Assembly (NCBI GenBank): GCA_964531225.1 | Contig: CAZHDB010000004.1 | Span: 31,691-95,690 of the forward strand | DNA length: 64,000 bases | Direction: 5' to 3' | Origin: CAZHDB01 sp964531225 | GTDB taxonomy: Archaea > Thermoproteota > Thermoprotei_A > Sulfolobales > Desulfurococcaceae | Shown: piece by piece, positions 17,076 through 25,985 of the stretch | How the letters are laid out: the number at the start of each line of letters is the position of its first letter | Numbering within the stretch: position 1 is the stretch's first letter | Translations under genes and position numbers: made by a program | Notes under the pieces: model-generated | The model's database searches: none | What the model saw: the letters and a program-made list of their open reading frames with translations, nothing else | Told to the model about the DNA's origin: nothing

Positions 17076-17159
17076 AGGGCATCAATAAATTATTGTCTTA
17101 AACTATATTATAGAATTGTTGGTTCTAAGTAATATAAATGAAAGATGTAGGGGTTTAAA

Positions 17160-17648
17160 ATGCTAAAATACGGTATTCTTGTCGTTAGTGATAGCGTTTA
17201 TAATAAAGAAAAAGAAGACGTGTCAGGTAGGCTAGCTAAATCGATTATTGAAGATAAAGGCTACATTGTAAATAAGTATACCATTATACCTAACGATTAT
17301 AAGCTAATCCTACATAATGTCTTAGATTTCGTTAAAGAGTGTGATGTAGTTATTGTTATAGGGGGTACAGGGCCTAGTCCAAGAGATATTAGTATTGACG
17401 TTGTTGAGAGGATTTCATGGCGTGTACTACCTGGATTCGGCGAAATATTTAGGCATTTAACATTCAAACGTCAAGGCTTTAAAGCCATTTATAGTAGGGC
17501 TGGATTATACATTGTTGATAAATCTGCTGTTGTCGTAACACCCGGTTCTCCAGACGCTGTAAAAACTGCTCTTGAGATACTGCTTGGATCAGTAGATCAC
17601 GTTATAGAAGAAGTTAGGAGGCTTAAAGGGGTTCATAGAAAAGTTTAG
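17160..17648 (+). CDS. moaB: Molybdenum cofactor biosynthesis protein MoaB/MogA
   Basis: 162 aa MPT-adenylyltransferase that activates molybdopterin with ATP before MoeA adds the metal. Family motifs: GILVVSDSVYN, VIVIGGTGPSPRDIS (the MPT-binding TGGTG loop) and VVVTPGSPDAVKTAL. Length is typical. ATG start behind AGGGG. Divergent from moeA; together with the MoeA fusion and mobB at 41.1 kb this shows a capacity for Mo/W cofactor assembly, most likely tungsten in this type of organism. Confidence 0.93.
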   Translation: MLKYGILVVSDSVYNKEKEDVSGRLAKSIIEDKGYIVNKYTIIPNDYKLILHNVLDFVKECDVVIVIGGTGPSPRDISIDVVERISWRVLPGFGEIFRHLTFKRQGFKAIYSRAGLYIVDKSAVVVTPGSPDAVKTALEILLGSVDHVIEEVRRLKGVHRKV

Positions 17649-17748
17649 TCTAGCCTTGTAATAGTGTTATTTATTTCGATATATTGAATAAGTACATTAT
17701 TGGATTTTGGATAGAATAATATATATTATATGTAAGGTAAACTAATTA

Positions 17749-18096
17749 ATGGTGGAAATTTTGCCTATTGTTAGAACGGGCCCTGTTAGAGTAAGTGGTT
17801 ATGCCATAAAATTAAGAAGGGTAATCAATGCTGTTCTTCGGGACATGTATAAGAAAGGCGAATTAGATTCTAAGAAGGTAAATGAACAAATATCCGATCT
17901 TAATGCTAAAATCTATAATATACTTGTTGAAAGATTCGAAATACCTAAGGAAGCAATTACTAATATTATCTTAGATTTTGATATTGCTGAGGGCGGTTTA
18001 AAAGTAAATAATATTGAAATCGAGATTTATGATAAGGATGAAATTCTTAGCAGGAATACAACAAATGAAGTTAAAAAACTCTTGGGACTAGCATAA
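17749..18096 (+). CDS. Conserved crenarchaeal protein, DUF2258-like
   Basis: 115 aa. The pattern RVSGYAIKLRRVINAVLRDMYKKGELDSKKVNEQISDLNAKIYNIL followed by an acidic strand region fits my recollection of the small archaeal DUF2258 family, whose function is unknown. Start uncertain: ATG 17749 is the longest, but GGTGG (17751-17755) would better serve TTG 17761. It is separated by 100 bases from moaB and so may have its own promoter in the AT-rich run near 17720-17735. Confidence 0.6.
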   Translation: MVEILPIVRTGPVRVSGYAIKLRRVINAVLRDMYKKGELDSKKVNEQISDLNAKIYNILVERFEIPKEAITNIILDFDIAEGGLKVNNIEIEIYDKDEILSRNTTNEVKKLLGLA

Positions 18097-18159
18097 CAAA
18101 TATGGCTATTAATAAGTTGTATGTATTAATGGATATAGTACTTATTATTATATCATCAC

Positions 18160-19287
18160 TTAATAATATTCACCAAGTAGCCACCAATTACCTACACTTA
18201 CATTTCTTAAGCCATTTCTTTTAGCAATTTCATACGCCCGTAATGCATGGCTTCTACTAGTTGGCGGAAGATCTAGCATTAGATAGTCTGGATGGAATGC
18301 GAGTAGTCTAAACGGTATATCTCGATCAAGGCTTGCTAAGAAACGAGTTATACCATCGATCTCATAATCATCGATATATCCGGGAACAAGTAATGTGCTA
18401 ACAACAAGTAGTGGAGGCTCTTTTCTGATATCAAAATATTTAGCTATTCTCTCAATATTTCTAATTACAAGCCTACCATCATTGCCAGTTAAAGCATAGT
18501 AGACCTCTGGAGTCCAAGCTTTAAGATCAACCTTAATAATGCCCCCTGTCTCAAGACTAAGTTTTATAGCTTGTTCAAGAAGATCCGGATTCATTAATCC
18601 ATTAGTCTCCCAGCAGATCCGAAACACTTTAATCCCGATCTCTCTAGCTCTCTTGATCATTGCACGTGAAGCGGCTAAAGCGTGTATTATTTGAGGCCCT
18701 GGATCACCTCCAAAGAAGCAAACGCAAGAAGTCTTTAGCGATACTGCTTTAACAAGGTCCTTTACTTCTATTGTGGGATAGCCCTTAGACGCCATATCGC
18801 GGTATTCCCAGTTTTGACAGAATAAACAGTTAAGGTTACATGCTCCATAAAATACTGCTATATTATAGTAGCCTCTTTCAGGCCCCGCTCTTGACAAGGA
18901 GTACTTTGGATAACCAGCCCCTGTTGCTCCAGGGCAAACCCAGTCAGCTACACAATTTGTTGGATGAGGATCAAGGTAATACATGCCAATTGCCTTAAGC
19001 GGTGAACCAGTTTTATACATTATTCTTCCATTAATATTGATCGTTAAACCACAGTAACCCATGCCCCCTACAGGTATTTGACAAGAATTACCACATATGC
19101 TACATTTTACACTATCAGTACCTCTTGGTGGCTCTATTGGAAGTTTATGTCTTAGCCTAGCATTTACATGCTTTTCTCTAATAATCGAATATGACTCATT
19201 CCATTTATTTCTTATACACTCTATACATAGGGATATGGCACTTGATATTAGTTTGCCTGATTTACCACATAATCTACACATACCCAT
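18160..19287 (-). CDS. PflA-like radical SAM enzyme with zinc-finger N-terminus
   Basis: 375 aa. The radical SAM 4Fe-4S motif is CNLNCLFC (near residue 155), followed by FFGGDPGPQ. The first 120 residues carry several CxxC pairs (CRLCG, CIEC, CSICG...C), which may bind zinc or extra clusters. The arrangement is that of COG1180-type activases related to pyruvate formate-lyase activating enzyme, including the archaeal AmmeMemoRadiSam branch; the substrate is unknown. ATG 19287 or ATG 19281; no clear ribosome site, so leaderless translation is possible. Confidence 0.85.
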   Translation of the reverse strand: MGMCRLCGKSGKLISSAISLCIECIRNKWNESYSIIREKHVNARLRHKLPIEPPRGTDSVKCSICGNSCQIPVGGMGYCGLTININGRIMYKTGSPLKAIGMYYLDPHPTNCVADWVCPGATGAGYPKYSLSRAGPERGYYNIAVFYGACNLNCLFCQNWEYRDMASKGYPTIEVKDLVKAVSLKTSCVCFFGGDPGPQIIHALAASRAMIKRAREIGIKVFRICWETNGLMNPDLLEQAIKLSLETGGIIKVDLKAWTPEVYYALTGNDGRLVIRNIERIAKYFDIRKEPPLLVVSTLLVPGYIDDYEIDGITRFLASLDRDIPFRLLAFHPDYLMLDLPPTSRSHALRAYEIAKRNGLRNVSVGNWWLLGEYY

Positions 19288-19361
19288 GGCTATATCATGT
19301 ATATTATTAGAGAATTGAGAGGAATAAATAGTACTGTTATTAAAAACATTTTTAGAAATTT

Positions 19362-20294
19362 CTAATCTTCTCTAGAAAGTAATTTCGTAAAGGACTTCTC
19401 TACATTCTTATATGAAACCATAATATGTCTTGTATTAAATGAAATAGCATATTCTCCCCTATAATCAATAGCTATTAATCCCGTATTGTCCTTACCCCAT
19501 ATACTGGTTATCCAGTCTAAAACGAGATCCATTGATTTCTTTAAACCATATCCATGAGATACTAGAAGAGCTATACGTATACCTGGAAGAGATTGGACGA
19601 TAACTTCTCCTATGCCCGTTGCAGCTACTGCAACATATCTGTCTGCATAAAAGCCAGCTCCAGGTATAGATGAGTCTCCTACGCGTCCAGGAAGCTTAAG
19701 CCACACACCGCCAGTACTTACACCAGCAGCTAATCTTCCATCATTATCGAGTGCAACAGCTCCGACAGTCCCGGTTAGACCTAGCTTCTCTAATAAGTTC
19801 TTGTTTTTAGCAAAAATTTTCCATTCACCGCTCCAATACTTCTCTAATAGTTCATGATATCTCTTGAATAATCTATTACTAGGCTTCTTAATACGTTCTA
19901 ATCCCATTTTTTCAGCTAATTGGTCTGCTCCATCACCTGCTAAAAGCACATGATCTGTTTGTTCTAAAACTATTTTTGCAAGTCTAATAGGATTCTCAGG
20001 ATATTTAACAGCAGCTACTGCTCCGACTCTAAGTCTAGAGCCATCCATTAAACCAGCATCCATCTCCCTATATTTAGCAATGTTTAATACGCTTCCCGTA
20101 CCAGCATTAAATGAACCACTATCCTCCATATACGATATAGCTTCGACAACTGCTTCTAATGCAGATCCTGTGCGCAAATATCTCCATCCATGTTCTCTAG
20201 CTGCTTCTATATCTTTGAGCGCTTTTTCAATACGTTTTCTAGGGGCCTTCCATGTGCCTGCTCCGCCATGTAATAATATAGCTGGTCTACCCAT
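19362..20294 (-). CDS. Isoaspartyl peptidase / plant-type asparaginase
   Basis: 310 aa Ntn-hydrolase made as a proenzyme that cleaves itself before Thr in GTVGAVALDNDG (near residue 180), giving alpha and beta chains. It hydrolyses beta-aspartyl peptides that form in heat-damaged proteins, and asparagine. HGGAGTW at the N-terminus, FNAGTGSVLN and RVGDSSIPGAG in the beta chain complete the family pattern. The ATG start has GGTGAT six bases upstream, a textbook site in this genome. Confidence 0.93.
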   Translation of the reverse strand: MGRPAILLHGGAGTWKAPRKRIEKALKDIEAAREHGWRYLRTGSALEAVVEAISYMEDSGSFNAGTGSVLNIAKYREMDAGLMDGSRLRVGAVAAVKYPENPIRLAKIVLEQTDHVLLAGDGADQLAEKMGLERIKKPSNRLFKRYHELLEKYWSGEWKIFAKNKNLLEKLGLTGTVGAVALDNDGRLAAGVSTGGVWLKLPGRVGDSSIPGAGFYADRYVAVAATGIGEVIVQSLPGIRIALLVSHGYGLKKSMDLVLDWITSIWGKDNTGLIAIDYRGEYAISFNTRHIMVSYKNVEKSFTKLLSRED

Positions 20295-20365
20295 GTAATT
20301 ATCACCATTAAAGTAAATAGAGAACTTTATTTATAATATAGTTTTAGGATTATATGGTAATGAAA

Positions 20366-20378
20366 AGTTAGTCTAACT
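20366..20378 (+). promoter_or_regulatory. 13-base inverted repeat before the SpoIIM-like gene
   Basis: AGTTAG-T-CTAACT is a perfect odd-centred palindrome 32 bases before the start at 20410. It shares the half-site AGTTAG with the large palindrome before feoA but with shorter spacing, so relation to the same regulator is uncertain. Confidence 0.3.
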
Positions 20379-20409
20379 AATAATAAGTACATTGTGTGGA
20401 GGACTGTCT

Positions 20410-21696
20410 ATGGAGCTAAGTACCTGGAGCTTTAAATACAAGTACAGATTATTGGATGAGAAAACTTACCCACTGATTTCAATTCCATTATTCTTTACGA
20501 TAATAGGTTTCATATACCTAATCCTAGTATCTATTACTTATACTACATTAGATCTACAGGCAGTGCCAGAGCAAGAGCTGTCATTATCAATAACATTCAT
20601 TAGCTTTGGAGCAATATATGTTATAGGCTCAGCTATTGCTTCATACATGACATACAGAGCACTACATGATCATATATTCTATAGTGTAACTGAAACCGTT
20701 CTTGAATTATCTGAAAAGGAAGAATTAGGGATCAGATATGTTCTAAATCCTGAATACACTCGTTCTAAACTTCCATCACCAATAACAGCATTAATTTTAA
20801 CATTGCTAACAGGAGGAATAGCTTTTCCAGTAATGATATATCTATTTGAAAAGAAGATAAGAACACATGACGCCATAGAGTCTAAAATAAAGGGATTGAA
20901 GCCATATTCGCAAATAGATATTGGAAATTTTCTACTTGATCTAATATTATTAGTGGTTACTTTAGGCCTATGGCTTAGCATATGGATCTGGAGAGCTATA
21001 AGGATCTATAATAGCCATGTAAAGTCAAAACATTTGTTATTAAAGTCGAAAGAAATTCCTTTACTTACTCCTAGACCAGTATTAGTTATCCCATTAATGT
21101 TACTAGCTGTATCAGCGTTTGTCTTCTTGTCTCTTATGAATATCCCTGTAGTACCATTACCACAGATATTTATAGCCTTCCTAATGGCATATACTGCATA
21201 TATATTTAGAAGGAAAAGATTAATTTATCAAGTTACAGTCTTAATTATTCTTCAATACGTTATTCTCGGATCTATAGGTCTAGCGGGATTTTTTGCTTAT
21301 AACTTCTATTCACCTCTATTAACTGTTTTTGAGGAACTTTCGGAAGGTCTAGGTAGGGATTTCCTATCATTAGTGTTAACGATCTTCCAAAATAATATCC
21401 GTATAACTATTCTTGGTTTAATGCCGTTTATTGGGCCTCTCATAACAGGCTACGCTATAGGCAATACAGCTTTCTTATTTGGGTTAATTTTTTACGAAAA
21501 ACCTTCTGCTTTAAGTTTATTCTTAATGCCTCATACATTTCTAGAATTTCTATCATATGGACTATCTGTAGCTATTGCGACACGGATTCCCATCAGTGGC
21601 CGTAAGTTGCTACCACACGCTCTTATATCGGTTATTGTATTATTCATAGGAGCGGTAGTTGAATCCTTACTTATACTTATGGCTGGGGGTGAATGA
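20410..21696 (+). CDS. Membrane protein, SpoIIM-like (DUF95) C-terminal domain
   Basis: 428 aa polytopic membrane protein with about nine TM segments. The middle FLLDLILLVVTLGLWLSIWIWRAIRIYNSH resembles the DUF4234 module. The C-terminal part (a run beginning IFQNNIRITILGLMPFIGPL and ending LFLMPHTFLEFLSYG) matches the SpoIIM/DUF95 pattern in which a PHTxxE segment follows glycine-rich helices. The function of archaeal members is unknown. The start at ATG 20410 is chosen because GGAGG (20398-20402) lies seven bases before it. It overlaps the HAD gene. Confidence 0.75.
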   Translation: MELSTWSFKYKYRLLDEKTYPLISIPLFFTIIGFIYLILVSITYTTLDLQAVPEQELSLSITFISFGAIYVIGSAIASYMTYRALHDHIFYSVTETVLELSEKEELGIRYVLNPEYTRSKLPSPITALILTLLTGGIAFPVMIYLFEKKIRTHDAIESKIKGLKPYSQIDIGNFLLDLILLVVTLGLWLSIWIWRAIRIYNSHVKSKHLLLKSKEIPLLTPRPVLVIPLMLLAVSAFVFLSLMNIPVVPLPQIFIAFLMAYTAYIFRRKRLIYQVTVLIILQYVILGSIGLAGFFAYNFYSPLLTVFEELSEGLGRDFLSLVLTIFQNNIRITILGLMPFIGPLITGYAIGNTAFLFGLIFYEKPSALSLFLMPHTFLEFLSYGLSVAIATRIPISGRKLLPHALISVIVLFIGAVVESLLILMAGGE

Positions 21697-21698
21697 TC

Positions 21699-22409
21699 TT
21701 GATAAAACTTGTATCGTTTGATGTATGGGATACATTACTTAAACTTGATATAATGTTAGATGCTATAGCTAAAGGGATATCTAAGGTAGCAGGTCTTAAT
21801 GCTGAGGAAGTTTCTGTCAAGATATATGGGGTTAGGGAAAGAATTAAGGAGATTAGGAGAAAAGGCGAATTAAGCATATCGGAGATACTGTCTCTTAGCA
21901 GAATATTAATTGCTGAAGAATTGGGTGTGGATGAAGAATTAGTTAGAAGAGGTATAGCACGAGCAATATTAGATATGAATTATGATGACCTAGTTAATGA
22001 GTATGCTAAGGATGTACTTGCTATGCTTAAAAAGAAAGGTTTAAAGATCATTGTAATAGGTAATGTTTTGATATGGGAATCTCCATATACACGCTTACTT
22101 CTAGAAGCTACGGGATTAGCAGAATACATAGATAGACAATATTATGCCGATGAAATGGGCGTTTATAAACCTATGAAAGAAGCATTTCATAATCCACTTA
22201 AAGATTTTGAAGCAAGACCTGACGAGGCTATTCATATAGGTGATTCTATCATCGAAGATTTTGAAGGTGCCCTTGAGAGTGGACTCTATGCCATAAAAAT
22301 CGATCCTGAGGCTAATGAAGTAAGTCATCCTAGGGAAAGAGGATATATTGTACCAAGTTTAAAGCATGCTCTGAAAATCGTTATTGATCTTTTAGAGGGA
22401 TCTAAATGA
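21699..22409 (+). CDS. HAD superfamily hydrolase
   Basis: 236 aa haloacid dehalogenase-type phosphatase. Motif I is SFDVWDTLL, with Trp at the +2 site where phosphatases usually have the general acid Asp. Motif II/III region VIGNVL, Lys in GVYKPMKEAFHNPL, and motif IV HIGDSIIEDFEGA are normal. It sits between a SpoIIM-like gene and threonine synthase with overlaps at both ends. TTG 21699 has GGTG seven bases upstream, better than ATG 21693. The substrate is unknown. Confidence 0.85.
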   Translation: MIKLVSFDVWDTLLKLDIMLDAIAKGISKVAGLNAEEVSVKIYGVRERIKEIRRKGELSISEILSLSRILIAEELGVDEELVRRGIARAILDMNYDDLVNEYAKDVLAMLKKKGLKIIVIGNVLIWESPYTRLLLEATGLAEYIDRQYYADEMGVYKPMKEAFHNPLKDFEARPDEAIHIGDSIIEDFEGALESGLYAIKIDPEANEVSHPRERGYIVPSLKHALKIVIDLLEGSK

Positions 22410-23509
22410 GTTATGAAGCTGTATGGTTTTGTAGAAATTGTGGCTTTACACAAGATTTCTTTAAAAAATATTATTTTAGATGCCCTAAATGCGGTTCTCC
22501 ACTACATATAAGGCATAATAAGTCATGGAATCCAAGAGGCAATGGGTTATATAGATATTCTTCGATGCTTCCAATAAATCCTATAATGAGTACAGGTGAA
22601 GGATCAACTCCTATGGTTACGAGAGAGTATGATAATTTAAGGTTATGGTTTAAACTAGAATACCTTAATCCATCCGGAAGTTTTAAGGATCGAGGATCGT
22701 CGCTTGTAATATCACATGCCTATAGATTGGGGTATAAGAGAGTTTTAGAGGATTCTAGTGGGAATACTGGTTTAAGCGTATCGCTGTACTCTTGTATTTA
22801 CGGCTTATCAGCTACAATAATTGTACCAGAATATGCTCCTAAGGGAAAGAAGGATCTTATTAGACTTTTTGGAGCAGGTATTGTTGAAGCTCCTACCCGT
22901 AGTGATGCTGCTAAAATAGCTCTGGAAATGGCTAAAGACCCCAATACTTATTATGTGGCACATACTTGGAATCCATTATACCCTATATCATATAAGACTA
23001 TAGCATATGAAGCATATGAGCAAGGGTTCCGTGGAGATGCGATAGTAGTACCTATTGGTAGTGGCGGCCTTGCTCTAGGTCTTTACTGGGGCTTCAAAGA
23101 CTTATATGATCTTGGATTAATTGATAATATACCTTTATTTATCGGAGTTCAAGGAGTGTCTTCAAAACCTGTTTATGAAAAACTATATGGTACTGTTAAT
23201 GTTCAGGGTTCTTCAGAACTTGCTGACGGTATTTTAGTGAAAGAACCTCCTCGCTTAGAAGAAATTGCAACCATATTTAAAGAGACAAACGGATGCATCG
23301 TACTCATAGATAATAATGATATTATCTATGGTTTAAAGAGACTTATTGGTTACGGATTTATTGTTGAACCTACTAGTGCATCGGTTATTCGCGGTATTGA
23401 GAAAGCATTTGAGCTTTGTTCTCTAAGTGATTTAAAAGATATCCTTGTGCCCTTAACAGGTTCTGGTCTAAAAATGGTTGATCTTTTGGTAAAATTAATT
23501 AAGCTATAA
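22406..23509 (+). CDS. thrC: Threonine synthase
   Basis: 367 aa PLP-dependent lyase that converts O-phosphohomoserine to threonine. An N-terminal zinc-ribbon-like segment CRNCGFTQDF...CPKCGSP precedes GEGSTPM. The PLP lysine is in NPSGSFKDRGS, DSSGNTG binds the phosphate of the ligand, and PIGSGGLALG binds the PLP phosphate. The start ATG overlaps the HAD stop (ATGA), so the two are translationally coupled. Other thr genes are not in the window. Confidence 0.88.
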   Translation: MSYEAVWFCRNCGFTQDFFKKYYFRCPKCGSPLHIRHNKSWNPRGNGLYRYSSMLPINPIMSTGEGSTPMVTREYDNLRLWFKLEYLNPSGSFKDRGSSLVISHAYRLGYKRVLEDSSGNTGLSVSLYSCIYGLSATIIVPEYAPKGKKDLIRLFGAGIVEAPTRSDAAKIALEMAKDPNTYYVAHTWNPLYPISYKTIAYEAYEQGFRGDAIVVPIGSGGLALGLYWGFKDLYDLGLIDNIPLFIGVQGVSSKPVYEKLYGTVNVQGSSELADGILVKEPPRLEEIATIFKETNGCIVLIDNNDIIYGLKRLIGYGFIVEPTSASVIRGIEKAFELCSLSDLKDILVPLTGSGLKMVDLLVKLIKL

Positions 23510-23510
23510 G

Positions 23511-23517
23511 TATATAG
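23511..23517 (+). promoter_or_regulatory. Probable TATA box of the feo operon
   Basis: TATATAG is about 25 bases before the centre of the palindrome at 23533-23556, so the expected transcription start falls within the palindrome, the geometry for repression. Confidence 0.4.
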
Positions 23518-23532
23518 AGTATGTTATAGATG

Positions 23533-23556
23533 TAAAGTTAGGCTAGCCTAACTTTA
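23533..23556 (+). promoter_or_regulatory. Operator-like perfect palindrome upstream of feoA
   Basis: Two 12-base arms (TAAAGTTAGGCT and its exact reverse complement) make a 24-base perfect palindrome that ends 14 bases before the feoA ATG and just before the ribosome site GGTGA. Its core TTAGGCTAGCCTAA differs by one base from the DtxR/IdeR-type consensus, and archaeal MDR1-like regulators of that family control iron genes. Iron-dependent repression of feoAB is therefore likely; no regulator gene is in this window. Confidence 0.75.
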
Positions 23557-23570
23557 TTGGTGAATACATC

Positions 23571-23804
23571 ATGCCGCCAATACCACTAGATCAATTACCT
23601 CCCGGGATGAAAGCTAGGGTTGTAAACGTATTTGCGCCTGGAAGATGGAATCATAGATTACTGCAGATGGGTGTTGTACCAGGTGGAATACTAGAAGTTG
23701 TCATAAATAATGGTAGAGGGCCTATAGTGATCAGGGTTATGGGCGCAACTTTGTCATTAGGAAGAGGTATTGCTAGGAGAATTCTTGTCGAACCACTCAA
23801 GTAA
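23571..23804 (+). CDS. feoA: Ferrous iron transport protein A
   Basis: 77 aa SH3-like FeoA domain: LDQLPPGMKARVVNV, the turn RLLQMGVVPGG and VIRVMGATLSLGRGIARRILV are the family pattern. FeoA associates with the cytoplasmic part of FeoB and is needed for Fe(II) uptake. The ATG start has GGTGA ahead. It is the first gene of the feoAB operon, 36 bases before feoB, directly behind the palindromic operator. Confidence 0.93.
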   Translation: MPPIPLDQLPPGMKARVVNVFAPGRWNHRLLQMGVVPGGILEVVINNGRGPIVIRVMGATLSLGRGIARRILVEPLK

Positions 23805-23840
23805 TGTCATAAACTTCAGATATTGGAAGGGTGGTTCTTA

Positions 23841-25940
23841 ATGAAAAAAGAAATAACAGTAGCTGTTATGGGACAACCAAATGTTGGTAAATCAACATTA
23901 TTCAATATATTGACTGGTAGAAACGTTCATGTAGCTAATTGGCCTGGTGTAACTGTTGAAAGACATGAAGGTTGGAGAAATTACAAGGATCATAAGCTTC
24001 ACTTTGTGGATTTGCCCGGTACATATGGATTATCAGCATCGACTCTTGAAGAAGTAATTGCAAGAACATATCTTTTAAGCGGTGAACCCGATGTTGTCCT
24101 AGTCCTTATCGATAGTACAATACCTGAAAGAACAATGTACCTTGCTTTAGAAGTTTTAGAGCTTTTTCCAAAAACAATAATAGTATTAACAAAATCTGAT
24201 CTAGCACATACACATGGAATACATATAAATCCACATGTTATAGAACGTAAACTAGGCGTACCCGTTGTTATGGTATCAGCTGCTACGGGACAAGGCATCG
24301 ATGAACTCTTAGAGACAATTATACAGGTTAGTAAAGGTCTTATGGGAAGGAAAGTTCCTTTAAAAATAGATTATGGCGAACTTGAACCCTTTATCCAGAG
24401 TGTTGAGGAAATAGTATCAAAAACTAGTCTTGCAAGGGACTTCCCAATTAGATGGACAGCTATAAGGCTCCTTGAAGGAGACATTGATCTTGAATCTAGA
24501 CTTAAAAAAAGACGTGAAGAGGAAGCCCTTAGGAAAGTTGCTGAAATCCGTGAAGAACTTAGAAACATGCTTAAACAAAGACCTGAAGAAGTGTTTGCTC
24601 AAAAGAGGTTTAATTTTCTCATGGATATAATTAGGGAGAGCGTTGCACGTATTGATAAAGCCAAGATGGGTGTTCATGAACGATTTGATAGGATTATCAT
24701 GCATCCAGTAACGGGCCCTATAATATCGTTTCTTATTCTATTGATATTATTTACTATAGTGTTTACAATAAATACGGGATTCCCATTTAATATTCTTCTT
24801 GACACAATGGGTTTTAGCGATGCAGCTTCTATCGTTGAAGAATACAGTCTCGCAGGATTAATGGATAAAGCCATAAGCTTACTTGGAGAATATTTAGCCT
24901 ATACATTGCAAGGATCTCCTGAATGGCTTGTAGATTTAATTGTTGACGGCATTATTGGTGGTGTTGGCGCAGTCCTTGTATTCTTACCTCTTATATTCCT
25001 CATAGCCCTTGTATTAGCAATGTTAGAGGATAGCGGCTTAGCACCTAGAATAGCTGTTAGTCTAAACTATTTATTGAATAAAATTGGTTTATCGGGGCAT
25101 GCAGTATTTCCTATGACGCTTAGTCTTGGATGCAATGTACCAGCTGTAATGGCTACTAGGGCTACACCTAATTATAGAGAAAGGATCAGGCTAATACTTA
25201 CAATACCATTTATACCATGCCAAGCCCGACTAATAGTTATATTGGCTTTTGCATCTGCATTGAGGGGCATTGGGAGTATTGCATTGGTATTACTTAGTTA
25301 TATTGGCGCATTTCTAGTTTTCGCATTCATTAGCAAATTACTGGTTGCCTATGATAGGAGGAAAGGATTATATGAAGAACCTGAACTCCTACTTGAGATA
25401 CCTCCTTTACACAAGCCCTTACCCAAGGTTGTATGGTGGCTTACGTGGGACGCTGTTAAACATTTCCTTAAGAAAGCAGGAACAATAATATTTCTCGTAA
25501 CAATACTCGCGTGGACTATGCTATATTATACTCCATCACTAGAGCCAGCTGTTGAGCCAGGTGATAGTATAGGTGCAGGTATTGCGAAGATACTTGCTCC
25601 TCTGCTATATCCACTTGGATTAAGTTATAATCAAGCCTGGATGATAGCCTATGCATTAATAATTGGATTTTTGGCCAAAGAAGCTGTTGTAAGTACATTA
25701 GCAATATTAGCCGGCACGTCAAGTGCTAGTGAAGCTATAAAGGTTATAGGTTTAAATGATCCACAAATAGCGGGCCTAACTATGTTTAGCGTACTTTATG
25801 TACCTTGTTTAGCAACGCTAGCTGTGATCTATAGTGAAACTAGAAACTTGAAATTAACACTAATAGCCATTGCAATAATGGTTTCGGTCGCCTATCTTGT
25901 ATCTTTGTTAACGTATTCAATTGTTACTTTATTTTCATAA
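23841..25940 (+). CDS. feoB: Ferrous iron transporter FeoB
   Basis: 699 aa. An N-terminal G domain (G1 GQPNVGKST, G3 DLPGTYG, G4 TKSD) is followed by a helical guanine-dissociation-inhibitor region, then about ten TM helices containing the two gate segments GCNVPAV and FIPCQARL, whose Cys are implicated in the Fe(II) path. The start ATG 23841 has GGTGG six bases upstream; the upstream TTG 23823 would leave that ribosome site inside the gene. Imports Fe(II) across the cytoplasmic membrane. Confidence 0.95.
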   Translation: MKKEITVAVMGQPNVGKSTLFNILTGRNVHVANWPGVTVERHEGWRNYKDHKLHFVDLPGTYGLSASTLEEVIARTYLLSGEPDVVLVLIDSTIPERTMYLALEVLELFPKTIIVLTKSDLAHTHGIHINPHVIERKLGVPVVMVSAATGQGIDELLETIIQVSKGLMGRKVPLKIDYGELEPFIQSVEEIVSKTSLARDFPIRWTAIRLLEGDIDLESRLKKRREEEALRKVAEIREELRNMLKQRPEEVFAQKRFNFLMDIIRESVARIDKAKMGVHERFDRIIMHPVTGPIISFLILLILFTIVFTINTGFPFNILLDTMGFSDAASIVEEYSLAGLMDKAISLLGEYLAYTLQGSPEWLVDLIVDGIIGGVGAVLVFLPLIFLIALVLAMLEDSGLAPRIAVSLNYLLNKIGLSGHAVFPMTLSLGCNVPAVMATRATPNYRERIRLILTIPFIPCQARLIVILAFASALRGIGSIALVLLSYIGAFLVFAFISKLLVAYDRRKGLYEEPELLLEIPPLHKPLPKVVWWLTWDAVKHFLKKAGTIIFLVTILAWTMLYYTPSLEPAVEPGDSIGAGIAKILAPLLYPLGLSYNQAWMIAYALIIGFLAKEAVVSTLAILAGTSSASEAIKVIGLNDPQIAGLTMFSVLYVPCLATLAVIYSETRNLKLTLIAIAIMVSVAYLVSLLTYSIVTLFS

Positions 25941-25985
25941 TATATCGTAATTGCATGGATCTAGAAAATGGATTAAAACAACGAT

